Below are positions 1-6,928 of a stretch of 64,000 bases of DNA, piece after piece. Within the stretch, counting starts at the first letter, position 1; each line of letters begins with the position of its first letter. The notes below the pieces were generated by a model. The model saw only the letters and a list, made by a program, of their open reading frames with translations. It ran no database searches and was not told the DNA's origin. Source of the DNA: Sphingobacteriaceae bacterium (GTDB lineage: Bacteria; Bacteroidota; Bacteroidia; Sphingobacteriales; Sphingobacteriaceae); NCBI GenBank assembly GCA_014380615.1, contig JACMJM010000011.1, positions 99,946-163,945 on the forward strand, in the 5' to 3' direction. Both the position numbers and the translations under genes were made by a program.

Positions 1-12
1 AAACTAAACGTA

Positions 13-1107
13 TTACCCCTGATACGCCTGCTGTCTCAACCAATGATCGGCTACTACCAGCGCTGCCATTGCCTCAACGATAGCAACCGCCCTTGGTACT
101 ACACACGGATCATGACGCCCTTTTCCTTTAATCTCGGCTGCATTGCCTTCTTTATCAACGGTTTGCTGATTGCTCATTATAGTAGCCACGGGTTTAAACG
201 CTACCCTGAAATTAATATCCATTCCATTCGAAATGCCGCCTTGTATTCCGCCCGAATAATTGGTAAGTGTTGAAACGGATTGGCCTTCGGAAGCCGGTAC
301 AAACAAATCGTTATGCTCTGAGCCGCGCATTTCAGAACCGGCAAAACCAGAGCCATAATCGAAACCATGTACCGCGTTAATACTCAGCATAGCTTTGCCA
401 AGATCAGCATGAAGTTTATCAAATACTGGTTCGCCTAAGCCAACCGGGCAATTTTTAATGATACACGAAATCTTTCCGCCAACAGTATCTCCATCTTTGC
501 GCACCTGATCGATAAATTCAATCATTTCATTTGCTGTTGCGGGATCAGCACAGCGAACAATATTGCTCTCCCGGATTTCAACGAGTTTTTTAATCGTGTT
601 TATTTTGATGTTCGGGGCATCGATAGTTCCGGCCGAAGAAACATGTGCGAATACCTCAATACCTTTTTGCTCTAGAAATAACTTCGCTATAGCACCTGCG
701 GCAACTCTTGCCGCCGTTTCGCGTGCAGATGACCTGCCGCCGCCACGATAATCGCGGATTCCATATTTAGATTGGTAAGTAAAATCTGCGTGCGACGGTC
801 GGAAAATATCTTTATTGTGGTCGTAATCTTTTGAACGGTGATCCTCATTTGGGATCAATAACGCAATCGGTGTGCCTGTTGTCTTTCCCTCAAAAACTCC
901 CGAAAGAATTTGAGCTGTATCGCTTTCTTTACGCTGAGTAGTGATTTTCGACTGACCAGGCTTCCGTTTATCTAGTTCACTTTGAATAAATTCTAAGTCA
1001 ACCTCAATGTTAGAAGGACAACCGTCTATGATTACGCCTATTGCCTCACCATGTGATTCACCGAATGTTGTTATGCGGAATAATTGTCCGAAGGAGTTAC
1101 CTGCCAT
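13..1107 (-). CDS. aroC: Chorismate synthase
   Basis: Converts EPSP to chorismate using reduced FMN, the last common step of the cytoplasmic aromatic pathway. The 364-residue protein has the usual family length and shows GESHGEAIG near residue 20, [14 protein letters not shown] near 122 and RGSEHND in the C-terminal half. The frame stays open upstream to a GTG at 1215, but those 36 residues are encoded by an intergenic inverted repeat and do not belong to the family, so the ATG at 1107 ([12 protein letters not shown]) is chosen. It is the last visible gene of the pheA-led operon, 124 bases after aroA. Confidence 0.95.
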   Translation of the reverse strand: MAGNSFGQLFRITTFGESHGEAIGVIIDGCPSNIEVDLEFIQSELDKRKPGQSKITTQRKESDTAQILSGVFEGKTTGTPIALLIPNEDHRSKDYDHNKDIFRPSHADFTYQSKYGIRDYRGGGRSSARETAARVAAGAIAKLFLEQKGIEVFAHVSSAGTIDAPNIKINTIKKLVEIRESNIVRCADPATANEMIEFIDQVRKDGDTVGGKISCIIKNCPVGLGEPVFDKLHADLGKAMLSINAVHGFDYGSGFAGSEMRGSEHNDLFVPASEGQSVSTLTNYSGGIQGGISNGMDINFRVAFKPVATIMSNQQTVDKEGNAAEIKGKGRHDPCVVPRAVAIVEAMAALVVADHWLRQQAYQG

Positions 1108-1113
1108 TTTATT

Positions 1114-1219
1114 AGATGTGAGATATGAGATATTAGATTTGAGGCTTTGTTCAAATCTAATATCTCTTGCTTTAATTATAGATGATTCGAAATGTTCAAT
1201 ACTCTCATATCTCACATCT
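1114..1219. repeat. Nested inverted repeat between aroA and aroC
   Basis: Two perfect palindromes are nested. The inner has 16-base arms 1127-1142 and 1151-1166 with an 8-base loop. The outer has 17-base arms 1114-1130 and 1203-1219. Both are built from variants of GAGATATTAGATTTGA. No U-tract follows, so this is probably a dispersed intergenic repeat rather than a terminator, although in the operon transcript it would form a strong hairpin. Confidence 0.8.
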
Positions 1220-1231
1220 CAAATCTCATGT

Positions 1232-2506
1232 CTATTCTTCTATTTCAAACCCCGCCTTTTTCAAATCTTCCCAAAACTTAGGGTAAGATTTTCCAACCAC
1301 TTGAGGTTCTTCAATTTCCAGTTCTTTAATTTTTAAGGCAAGTGGAGCGAATGCCATTGCCATCCGGTGATCTTCATACGTTTTGATACTGATCTTAGCC
1401 GGAAAATTCAGGCCCGAACAATCAAGATGATAGTTTTTATTGTCTTCATTCAAACTCACTCCAATTTTCGCAAGTTCATTTTGCAAGGCTGCTATCCGGT
1501 CGGTTTCCTTGATCTTTAAGGTCTCTAAGCCTGTAAAAGTAGCATTATGCCCCAGTGCCGCGGAACAAACGATAATTGTTTGAGCCAGATCGGGGCAATC
1601 TTTAAGATCAAAAAACTTACCTGTTGGTGCATTCCCGTTCTTGCTTAGCTTGAGTCCTTCGGCAACAAATTCTGTGCTGATACCAAAGTTTTCCATGATA
1701 GAACTAATCCTGCTATCACCCTGCAAACTATTTTTCTTTAAATAGGGAAGAATAACCGAACCCTCATCAGACAAGGCCGCAATGGAGTACCAGTACGAGG
1801 CAGCGCTCCAATCGGGTTCAATGGTAATTTCAGAATCTTTAAATTCCTGATGGGCGATCCTGATTACATCATCGTTCCATACATGTTCAATTCCGGCATC
1901 TTTAAGCATCGATAAAGTCATCTCCACATAAGGCCGGGAGGTTAGTTCACCTTCAATTTTTAGTTCCAATCCATGAGGAAGGGAAGGAGCAACCAGTAGC
2001 AGGGCGGTAATAAACTGCGAACTAATAGTTCCTTTAATAGTTACCTGATCGGTTTTTTGCTTAAAAGAACTTTTGAATTGTATAGGCGGAAAGCCATCTT
2101 TCTCCACATAATCTATTTCGGCACCAAGGCTTCGCAACGCATCTACCAATATCCCGATAGGCCGCTGTTTCATCCTCTCTGTTCCGGTAAGGATTACTTC
2201 TGTGCCCGTAACAGCAAAATAAGCTGTTAAAAAGCGCATAGCAGTACCGGCAGGGCCGATATTCACTATCGGAAGGTCAATGGTTGCACACTCAGCGTCT
2301 TTGACCTTTAAGCTTTCGCCTTTTACCTCTTCTACAATTCCCGCAAGCGTTACCGTATCATCAGCAGAGGAAAGATTTTTTACCAGTACCCTCCCGCCGC
2401 TTAATGCATTTAAAATCAAAGCCCGGTTGCTTTCACTTTTTGAACCGGTAAGCTGTATGGTGCAATTAGTGTTTTTACCGGGTTTCGAAAGAATCAGATG
2501 ATCCAT
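1232..2506 (-). CDS. aroA: 3-phosphoshikimate 1-carboxyvinyltransferase (EPSP synthase)
   Basis: Joins phosphoenolpyruvate to shikimate-3-phosphate to make EPSP. The 424-residue protein shows the substrate-binding GSKSESNRALILNAL near residue 21, DWSAASYWYSIAAL in the middle, KETDRIAAL and the C-terminal YEDHRMAMAFAPLAL motif, in the order expected for the two-domain inside-out barrel fold. Its ATG overlaps the stop of the upstream DAHP synthase gene by one base (TAATG on the minus strand), so translational coupling is likely. It is transcribed with pheA, DAHP synthase and aroC. Confidence 0.95.
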   Translation of the reverse strand: MDHLILSKPGKNTNCTIQLTGSKSESNRALILNALSGGRVLVKNLSSADDTVTLAGIVEEVKGESLKVKDAECATIDLPIVNIGPAGTAMRFLTAYFAVTGTEVILTGTERMKQRPIGILVDALRSLGAEIDYVEKDGFPPIQFKSSFKQKTDQVTIKGTISSQFITALLLVAPSLPHGLELKIEGELTSRPYVEMTLSMLKDAGIEHVWNDDVIRIAHQEFKDSEITIEPDWSAASYWYSIAALSDEGSVILPYLKKNSLQGDSRISSIMENFGISTEFVAEGLKLSKNGNAPTGKFFDLKDCPDLAQTIIVCSAALGHNATFTGLETLKIKETDRIAALQNELAKIGVSLNEDNKNYHLDCSGLNFPAKISIKTYEDHRMAMAFAPLALKIKELEIEEPQVVGKSYPKFWEDLKKAGFEIEE

Positions 2507-3615
2507 TATTTTTGCTCTAAAGTCTCAGTAGCATTCATTATTTCAGTTTGCTTACGGATAGATTCGTTATGAATCAGCTCCAGCATTTTTGTAGTAAAAG
2601 CCTCATCTAATTTCAATGCTTTTGCGAAGCTGGCACGTTTTTCGATCACTTCTTCCCAACGGTTAAGTTGTAAAATAGTAATGTCGTTATCACGTTTGTA
2701 TTCTCCGATTTTATCAACAACTGCCATGCGCTCAGACATTTTCTGTATGATTTGGTCGTCTAATTTGTCGATTTGTTTACGCAATTCGGCTAGTTTATCA
2801 GAAACTTCAGCGCTTTTAGGCTCAGGAGTACGGATAGTTAAGTTATCGATTAAATCCGATAAAGCAGCGGGGGTAAGCTGTTGTTTGGCATCTGTCCATG
2901 CAACAGAAGGATCGATGTGCGACTCGATCATCAATCCGTCCATTTCCAGATCTAATGCTTTTTGAGAAATGTAAGGGATTAGATCGCGGTTACCGCAAAT
3001 GTGACTAGGATCGCAGATTACCGGTAACTCAGGGCACATGGTCATTAACTGAATAGTTAGCTCCCACATTGGTTCGTTACGGAAAGCAGATTTCTCGAAA
3101 GAAGAGAAACCACGGGAAATAGCAGCCAATTTGGTGATGCCGGCCTGATTGATCCGCTCCAAAGCGCCAATCCAGAGCTGTAAATCAGGATTAACGGGGT
3201 TTTTAACCATTACGGGAACATCAACACCTTTTAAGGCGTCGGCAATTTCCTGTACGGTAAAAGGGTTAACAGTAGAGCGTGCACCAACCCAAAGAATATC
3301 AACTTTAGCTTTTAAAGCTTCTTCAACATGTTTCGCGTTTGCAACCTCTACAGTAATAGGCAATCCTGTTTCAGCTTTTGCACGGTTAAGCCATTCTAAA
3401 CCAATGCTTCCGATACCTTCGAATTCTCCCGGACGGGTACGTGGTTTCCAGATACCTGCTCTTAGAACAGAGATTTTTCCGGTTTTAGCTAAAAGATGGG
3501 CAGTAGCAAGAAGTTGTTCTTCAGTTTCTGCACTGCATGGCCCACCGATAATAAGGGGCTGATTTTTCGGGGTTAGCCAGTTGCTTAACGGCTCTATGTT
3601 GAGGTTCAGTTTCAT
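2506..3615 (-). CDS. Bifunctional DAHP synthase / chorismate mutase
   Basis: Residues about 1-260 form a DAHP synthase of the KDO8P-synthase-like type (IIGGPCSAE near 24, LRAGIWKPRTRPGEFEG near 53, CDPSHICGNRD near 200), which condenses PEP and erythrose-4-phosphate. Residues about 277-365 form an AroQ-type helical chorismate mutase (LRKQIDKLDDQIIQKMSERM, then IGEYKRD). The fusion is known in Bacteroidota and lets the mutase domain act as an allosteric sensor. So this one protein opens the pathway and also commits chorismate to Phe/Tyr. It lies 147 bases after pheA and overlaps aroA by one base. Confidence 0.93.
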   Translation of the reverse strand: MKLNLNIEPLSNWLTPKNQPLIIGGPCSAETEEQLLATAHLLAKTGKISVLRAGIWKPRTRPGEFEGIGSIGLEWLNRAKAETGLPITVEVANAKHVEEALKAKVDILWVGARSTVNPFTVQEIADALKGVDVPVMVKNPVNPDLQLWIGALERINQAGITKLAAISRGFSSFEKSAFRNEPMWELTIQLMTMCPELPVICDPSHICGNRDLIPYISQKALDLEMDGLMIESHIDPSVAWTDAKQQLTPAALSDLIDNLTIRTPEPKSAEVSDKLAELRKQIDKLDDQIIQKMSERMAVVDKIGEYKRDNDITILQLNRWEEVIEKRASFAKALKLDEAFTTKMLELIHNESIRKQTEIMNATETLEQK

Positions 3616-3686
3616 ACTATTTAGTTGTGAGTGGTACGTTTACGTTCTTAGCTCTATTGTATATTCTCTTTATATTTCGATTTGTA

Positions 3687-3752
3687 GTATCAGGTATAAA
3701 GTATCATGATAAGGTGGTTATGCGTGTTGTCTTGATACCTGATACTTTATAC
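3687..3752. repeat. Two-register inverted repeat between pheA and DAHP synthase
   Basis: GTATAAAGTATCA (3694-3706) is inverted at 3740-3752, and the overlapping GTATCAGGTAT (3687-3697) is inverted at 3735-3745. The two pairings compete, so either of two hairpins can form. This looks like a dispersed intergenic repeat built from GTATCA units. An effect on operon mRNA is possible but unproven. Confidence 0.7.
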
Positions 3753-3762
3753 TCTGTACTTA

Positions 3763-4593
3763 TTACACTCCGTCGTTCTTCCTATACTCTCCCATAATTG
3801 CAAAGTTTACGGTATATCTCAAAATTTTTCTTACCGCTTCATCGTAGTCTTCCTTAGATGAAAATTCAAGGTCGATATAGAAGTTGTATTGGTTGCGTTT
3901 ACCTAGCACAGGCATACTTTGCACCTTGCTCATATTGATGTTGTGTTCGGCAAAAACATTAAGAACCTTTACCAGTGAACCGGGTTCATCTGCTACCTGA
4001 AAAGAGATAGAGGCCTTATTGGCATCTTCTATTAAAATGTCTTTGTTATCCGTTAATATCAGAAAACGGGTATAATTCTTTTTGTTGGTTTCGATGCGGC
4101 GCTCCATAATTTCGAGGCCGTACGTTTCTGCCGCAAGTTTGTTGGCAATAGCCGCAACATCTTTCAACTGCTCTTCCTGGATACGTTTTGCGCAGGCAGC
4201 AGTATCTACACTCTCAGCAACCTTTAAATGCGGATGCTCGTTGAAGAAGTCATCACACTGGCGGATTGCGATAGGATGAGACTCCACTCGTACAATATCC
4301 TCAAACTTTACCCCGGGGAGAGCCATTAGGTTAAGCTGAATGTGCAGGTACACCTCGCCAATTATAGAAAAATGGTAGTCGCGCAGCAGCGTATAATTAG
4401 GCAGGAGACTTCCGGCAATCGAATTTTCGATAGCCATCACCACAAAATCCGCCTTTTTATTTCTCAGTTCTTCGCAGGTTTGTTTAAAACTATTACATTC
4501 TATAGTTTCAATACCCTCACCAAAAAATTTAAGTGCGGCTTCTTCGTGAAACGATGCCTTAATACCCTGGATTGCTACTCTTTTTTTACTCAT
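3763..4593 (-). CDS. pheA: Prephenate dehydratase with ACT domain
   Basis: Decarboxylates and dehydrates prephenate to phenylpyruvate, the precursor of phenylalanine. The 276-residue protein has the N-terminal catalytic domain (GIKASFHEEA near residue 10, AIENSIAGSL near 54, NYTRFLIL near 172) and a C-terminal ACT domain of about 80 residues (ISFQVADEPGSLVKVLNVFA) that normally binds Phe for feedback inhibition. It lacks a fused chorismate mutase, which is on the next gene instead. It is the first structural gene after the leader-peptide attenuator at 4603-4773, so expression is probably tuned by aromatic aminoacyl-tRNA supply. Confidence 0.93.
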   Translation of the reverse strand: MSKKRVAIQGIKASFHEEAALKFFGEGIETIECNSFKQTCEELRNKKADFVVMAIENSIAGSLLPNYTLLRDYHFSIIGEVYLHIQLNLMALPGVKFEDIVRVESHPIAIRQCDDFFNEHPHLKVAESVDTAACAKRIQEEQLKDVAAIANKLAAETYGLEIMERRIETNKKNYTRFLILTDNKDILIEDANKASISFQVADEPGSLVKVLNVFAEHNINMSKVQSMPVLGKRNQYNFYIDLEFSSKEDYDEAVRKILRYTVNFAIMGEYRKNDGV

Positions 4594-4602
4594 TGTTTAA
4601 AC

Positions 4603-4629
4603 AAAAAATCCCGGCCTTTTGGGCCGGGA
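4603..4629 (-). terminator. Attenuator terminator of the pheA operon leader
   Basis: In the minus-strand transcript UCCCGGCC (4616-4609 complement) pairs with GGCCGGGA across a CAAAA loop and is followed by six U residues, ten bases before the pheA ATG. The 8-bp GC-rich stem plus U-run is a textbook intrinsic terminator, and its place between the leader peptide and the first gene makes it an attenuator. Confidence 0.88.
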
Positions 4630-4673
4630 CTCTGTATATAATTTCGTTTGGTTCAAAACATATCAGTCCCGGC
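4623..4673 (-). promoter_or_regulatory. Antiterminator hairpin competing with the attenuator
   Basis: GCCGGGACU (complement of 4673-4665), beginning two bases after the leader stop codon, is perfectly complementary over 9 bases to AGUCCCGGC (complement of 4631-4623), which contains one arm of the terminator. The two hairpins cannot form together. A ribosome at the leader stop codon would cover 4665-4673 and allow termination. A ribosome stalled on upstream Tyr or Phe codons would leave it free and allow read-through. Confidence 0.82.
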
Positions 4674-4675
4674 TT

Positions 4676-4726
4676 TTACTGGTAGTAGTAAAAGTAACCG
4701 AAATAATATGTGTTGATGTGTTGCAT
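4676..4726 (-). CDS. Tyr/Phe-rich leader peptide of the aromatic operon
   Basis: A 16-codon reading frame encodes MQHINTYYFGYFYYYQ: six Tyr and two Phe in positions 7-15. It lies between a consensus promoter and a terminator/antiterminator pair in front of pheA. Half of its residues are the end products of the operon, which is how the leader peptides of ribosome-mediated attenuation (pheL, trpL, hisL types) look. Its start is about 17 bases after the -7 box. No gene name is assigned because the sequence is not homologous to enterobacterial pheL. Confidence 0.88.
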   Translation of the reverse strand: MQHINTYYFGYFYYYQ

Positions 4727-4742
4727 TTCTTATTTGATGTGG

Positions 4743-4773
4743 CAAATGTAAGATACTTTAATCTAAAGTCAAA
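4743..4773 (-). promoter_or_regulatory. Bacteroidota-type promoter of the aromatic operon
   Basis: On the minus strand TTTG (complement of 4773-4770), exactly 19 bases, then TACATTTG (complement of 4750-4743) matches the -33/-7 consensus TTTG-N19-TAnnTTTG at every defined position. Transcription would start around 4735-4740, just ahead of the leader peptide. Confidence 0.8.
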
Positions 4774-4832
4774 ATATAAAATTAAAATTTAAATAAATGT
4801 ATGTGATGCGTATAAGCCTTATCGCCGCATTA

Positions 4833-5003
4833 GGATTCACGCCTGCGCTGGAAAGGCGCAAGTGTACGTGTAGTGTGTTCAAAACGGCACTCGTGATTGA
4901 ACGATTCCGTCATAGCCGAACTTATCGGCAATCGTAAAGCGTATAGTATTGGAGCTGGTTGATTTAGTACTGCAGTAGGATTCCTGCCTGCGCAGGAAAA
5001 CGG
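4833..5003. repeat. Pair of degenerate REP-like elements
   Basis: The second copy, 4978-5003, contains TTCCTGCCTGCGCAGGAA, an imperfect palindrome with arms TTCCTGC/GCAGGAA. A degraded copy with the same backbone lies at 4833-4858. They fill the roughly 300-base gap between the pheA promoter and the PAS gene, where no convincing gene was seen. Confidence 0.6.
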
Positions 5004-5027
5004 ACCCCTGGTTGCCGTCTTTGTTAC

Positions 5028-5417
5028 CTACTTCTTCAGCTGGCTGCGCAGTTCATTCATTAAATCCTCTTTATCAGGCAAAACCGAAACCGCGAAATAA
5101 TAACAATCTTCTAAGGGATAACCTGTAACACTTACTCTTTTTCTTGTAGCGGGAGAAATAGTATTGATGGTAGCGACAGAGCCGTTCTCTACTTTTTTAA
5201 GAAATAAGCTATATTCCGGGTCTACCTCGATTCCTGCGAATGCACTGGTACCAACTACTTCATCTTGAGTTTTATTTAATACTTCACAGGCAACAGCATT
5301 TGCGAACAGATAATTCCAGTTAAAATCAATAAGGTATATCGCAAACTTTTGTGTGTTGAGTTCATCCAGAGGAAGTTCGGAATAACGCTTATACTTCGAG
5401 ATCGGAAATTTGTGCAT
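5028..5417 (-). CDS. Stand-alone PAS domain protein
   Basis: A 129-residue soluble protein that is almost entirely one PAS fold. Residues about 20-115 contain FAIYLIDFNWNYLFANAVAC, a helical NKTQDEVVG segment and the closing strands RKRVSVTGYPLEDCYYFAVSV. There is no kinase, cyclase or HTH output domain, so it probably works as a small-molecule or protein-interaction sensor with a separate partner. It lacks an obvious heme or flavin signature. It is transcribed on its own, with the Crp-like gene ending about 115 bases upstream. Confidence 0.75.
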   Translation of the reverse strand: MHKFPISKYKRYSELPLDELNTQKFAIYLIDFNWNYLFANAVACEVLNKTQDEVVGTSAFAGIEVDPEYSLFLKKVENGSVATINTISPATRKRVSVTGYPLEDCYYFAVSVLPDKEDLMNELRSQLKK

Positions 5418-5533
5418 AAATGTAAAAGTAGTAAAGGGAGTGTTGTTTTAGAAGTATGTGAGCGTATTAATTTCGTGGCATTACTTTTTGGGGAAGTCCT
5501 TTTTGTTTTAGAGTAATCTGTATATGATAAGAA

Positions 5534-6115
5534 TTATTTCTTCTTAATAATATGCGCCTTAATCCGGCTGAGTGATTCCGGTGTTATGCCGAGATACGAT
5601 GCGATCTGCTGCTGAGGTACCCTTTGCGGGATGTTAGGGTATTTTTCTATAAACTGTAAGTACCGCGATTCGGCCGGGTGCGCCACTGTAGCATAAAAAC
5701 GACTCTCAAGCACCGAATAGGCCCGCAAAAGCATCAGCCTGAATACACGCTCTAGTTGAGGGATGTCACGAAAGAGGCTTTGTTTGCTTTCGAAATCGAT
5801 CAACAGCACTTCAGTATCTTCGAGGGTTTCGATAAAAAGGTTTGAGGGCTTTTGTTCGGAGAAGCTGCCGATATCGCTTATCCACCAGTCTTCGACCGCA
5901 AATTGTAGAATCACTTCGTCGCCGTTTTGATCGATATAGTATTTCTTAACGCAGCCTTTAACAATATAAGCTTCAAATTTACAAACCTCGCCGGGCTGCA
6001 GCAATTGTGTTTTCCTCTTGAAAAATTTGTGCTTGAGCCGGGAATGAAAAATTTCGAGTTCATCCTGACTGATGGGAGCGCAACTGCTGATATGCCGATC
6101 TATCTCCTGAAACAT
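5534..6115 (-). CDS. Crp/Fnr-family transcriptional regulator
   Basis: A 193-residue protein with an N-terminal cyclic-nucleotide-binding-type beta roll (LLQPGEVCKFEAYIVKGCVKKYYIDQ, then EDTEVLLIDF) and a C-terminal winged HTH (VPQQQIASYLGITPESLSRIKAHI). The Fnr cysteines are absent, and the phosphate-binding cassette of true CAP is not evident, so the ligand is unknown. A TTG at 6121 could add two residues, but the ATG at 6115 is preferred. It follows yceI in the same direction with a 17-bp-arm palindrome in between, so it may regulate or be cotranscribed with yceI. Confidence 0.85.
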   Translation of the reverse strand: MFQEIDRHISSCAPISQDELEIFHSRLKHKFFKRKTQLLQPGEVCKFEAYIVKGCVKKYYIDQNGDEVILQFAVEDWWISDIGSFSEQKPSNLFIETLEDTEVLLIDFESKQSLFRDIPQLERVFRLMLLRAYSVLESRFYATVAHPAESRYLQFIEKYPNIPQRVPQQQIASYLGITPESLSRIKAHIIKKK

Positions 6116-6120
6116 GACCA

Positions 6121-6160
6121 AATATAAAAGTCCTTATCGTTTGATAAAGACTTTTATATT
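6121..6160. repeat. Palindrome between yceI and the Crp-like gene
   Basis: AATATAAAAGTC (6121-6132) is inverted at 6149-6160, and TTATC (6134-6138) at 6143-6147, with a GTTT loop: 17 paired positions with one mismatch. On the minus strand the descending arm is T-rich (GGACTTTTATATTT), so it may be the yceI terminator. Its edge is five bases from the Crp-like ATG, so autoregulatory operator use is also possible. Confidence 0.7.
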
Positions 6161-6176
6161 TTAATCCCTGATTTAT

Positions 6177-6707
6177 TTAGCCTTGTTTCACCAATTGGAT
6201 TTCTGCCAATATGCGGATATCATCACTCACTACTACGGCTCCGGCTTCTGTAACGGCGTTCCATGTTAGCCCGAATTCTTTGCGGCTTATTTTTCCCGAT
6301 ACGGTAAAGCCCGCTTTGGTTTGTCCGTATGGATCCACAACAATACCGCCAAAGTCTATATTTAAAGTAAGCGGCTTAGTAGTGCCGCGGATAGTTAAGT
6401 CGCCCTCAAGTTTAGCTTCATCACCGTCACCGCTATATTTTTTTCCAACAAATTTCAATTGCCCATGCTCCTCCGCATTAAAGAAATCAGCCGATTTAAG
6501 GTGTGCATCTCTCTGTTCGTTATTGGTATTTATCGAATCAATATCAGCGGTAAACTCAATTTTAGATGCTGTGTTAAAATCATCACCCTCAGTTTCAACC
6601 TCAAGATCGAAGGTTTGAAAATAACCGGTTACGGTAGTGATCATTAGATGTTTAACTTTAAACTGCACTTCACTGTGAGTGGGGTCTATTTTCCATTTAG
6701 TTGCCAT
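6177..6707 (-). CDS. YceI-family lipocalin-like protein
   Basis: The 176-residue protein is a single YceI domain from MATKWKIDPTHSEVQFKVKHLM, with SKIEFTADIDSINTNNEQRDAHLKSADFF and ending in a beta-rich half (GDLTIRGTTKPLTLNIDFGG). Members form a lipocalin-like barrel that binds isoprenoid or amphiphilic ligands and are often induced by stress or base. It has no signal peptide, unlike periplasmic E. coli YceI, so it appears cytoplasmic. It precedes the Crp-like regulator and has its own promoter with an overlapping palindrome. Confidence 0.9.
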   Translation of the reverse strand: MATKWKIDPTHSEVQFKVKHLMITTVTGYFQTFDLEVETEGDDFNTASKIEFTADIDSINTNNEQRDAHLKSADFFNAEEHGQLKFVGKKYSGDGDEAKLEGDLTIRGTTKPLTLNIDFGGIVVDPYGQTKAGFTVSGKISRKEFGLTWNAVTEAGAVVVSDDIRILAEIQLVKQG

Positions 6708-6740
6708 TGTTTTATTTTTTTAGTGGTTAATTACCAACCG

Positions 6741-6771
6741 ATAATGTATCGGGTTGTTTTGATGAAACAAA
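6741..6771 (-). promoter_or_regulatory. Candidate yceI promoter with overlapping operator-like palindrome
   Basis: On the minus strand TTTG, 19 bases, TACATTAT matches the Bacteroidota consensus except for the last two bases of the -7 box. CCGATA/TATCGG, a 6-bp inverted repeat with a 3-base spacer (6739-6753), covers the -7 box and is a possible repressor or Crp-like site. Confidence 0.5.
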
Positions 6772-6928
6772 ATTAATGTTGCAACATGTAATAGTTCTTG
6801 ATGTATGATAAGAAATGGGGGAGATACTTGTGATAGAATAAATTTTTTTGGACTGTCTGTTTCAACATGATTCCTGTTTTCTCTAATATTTTTTCTTTGC
6901 CTATATTTATCCACCTTATCATTTTCTT

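Noticed and set aside
1108..1215. N-terminal 36-residue extension of chorismate synthase from a GTG start
   Set aside because: The extra residues are translated from the nested inverted repeat and no chorismate synthase has them; [12 protein letters not shown] is the family start.
4812..4940. Plus-strand 43-codon frame in the REP-like region
   Set aside because: It runs over the degraded repeat copy, has no promoter and no plausible protein features.
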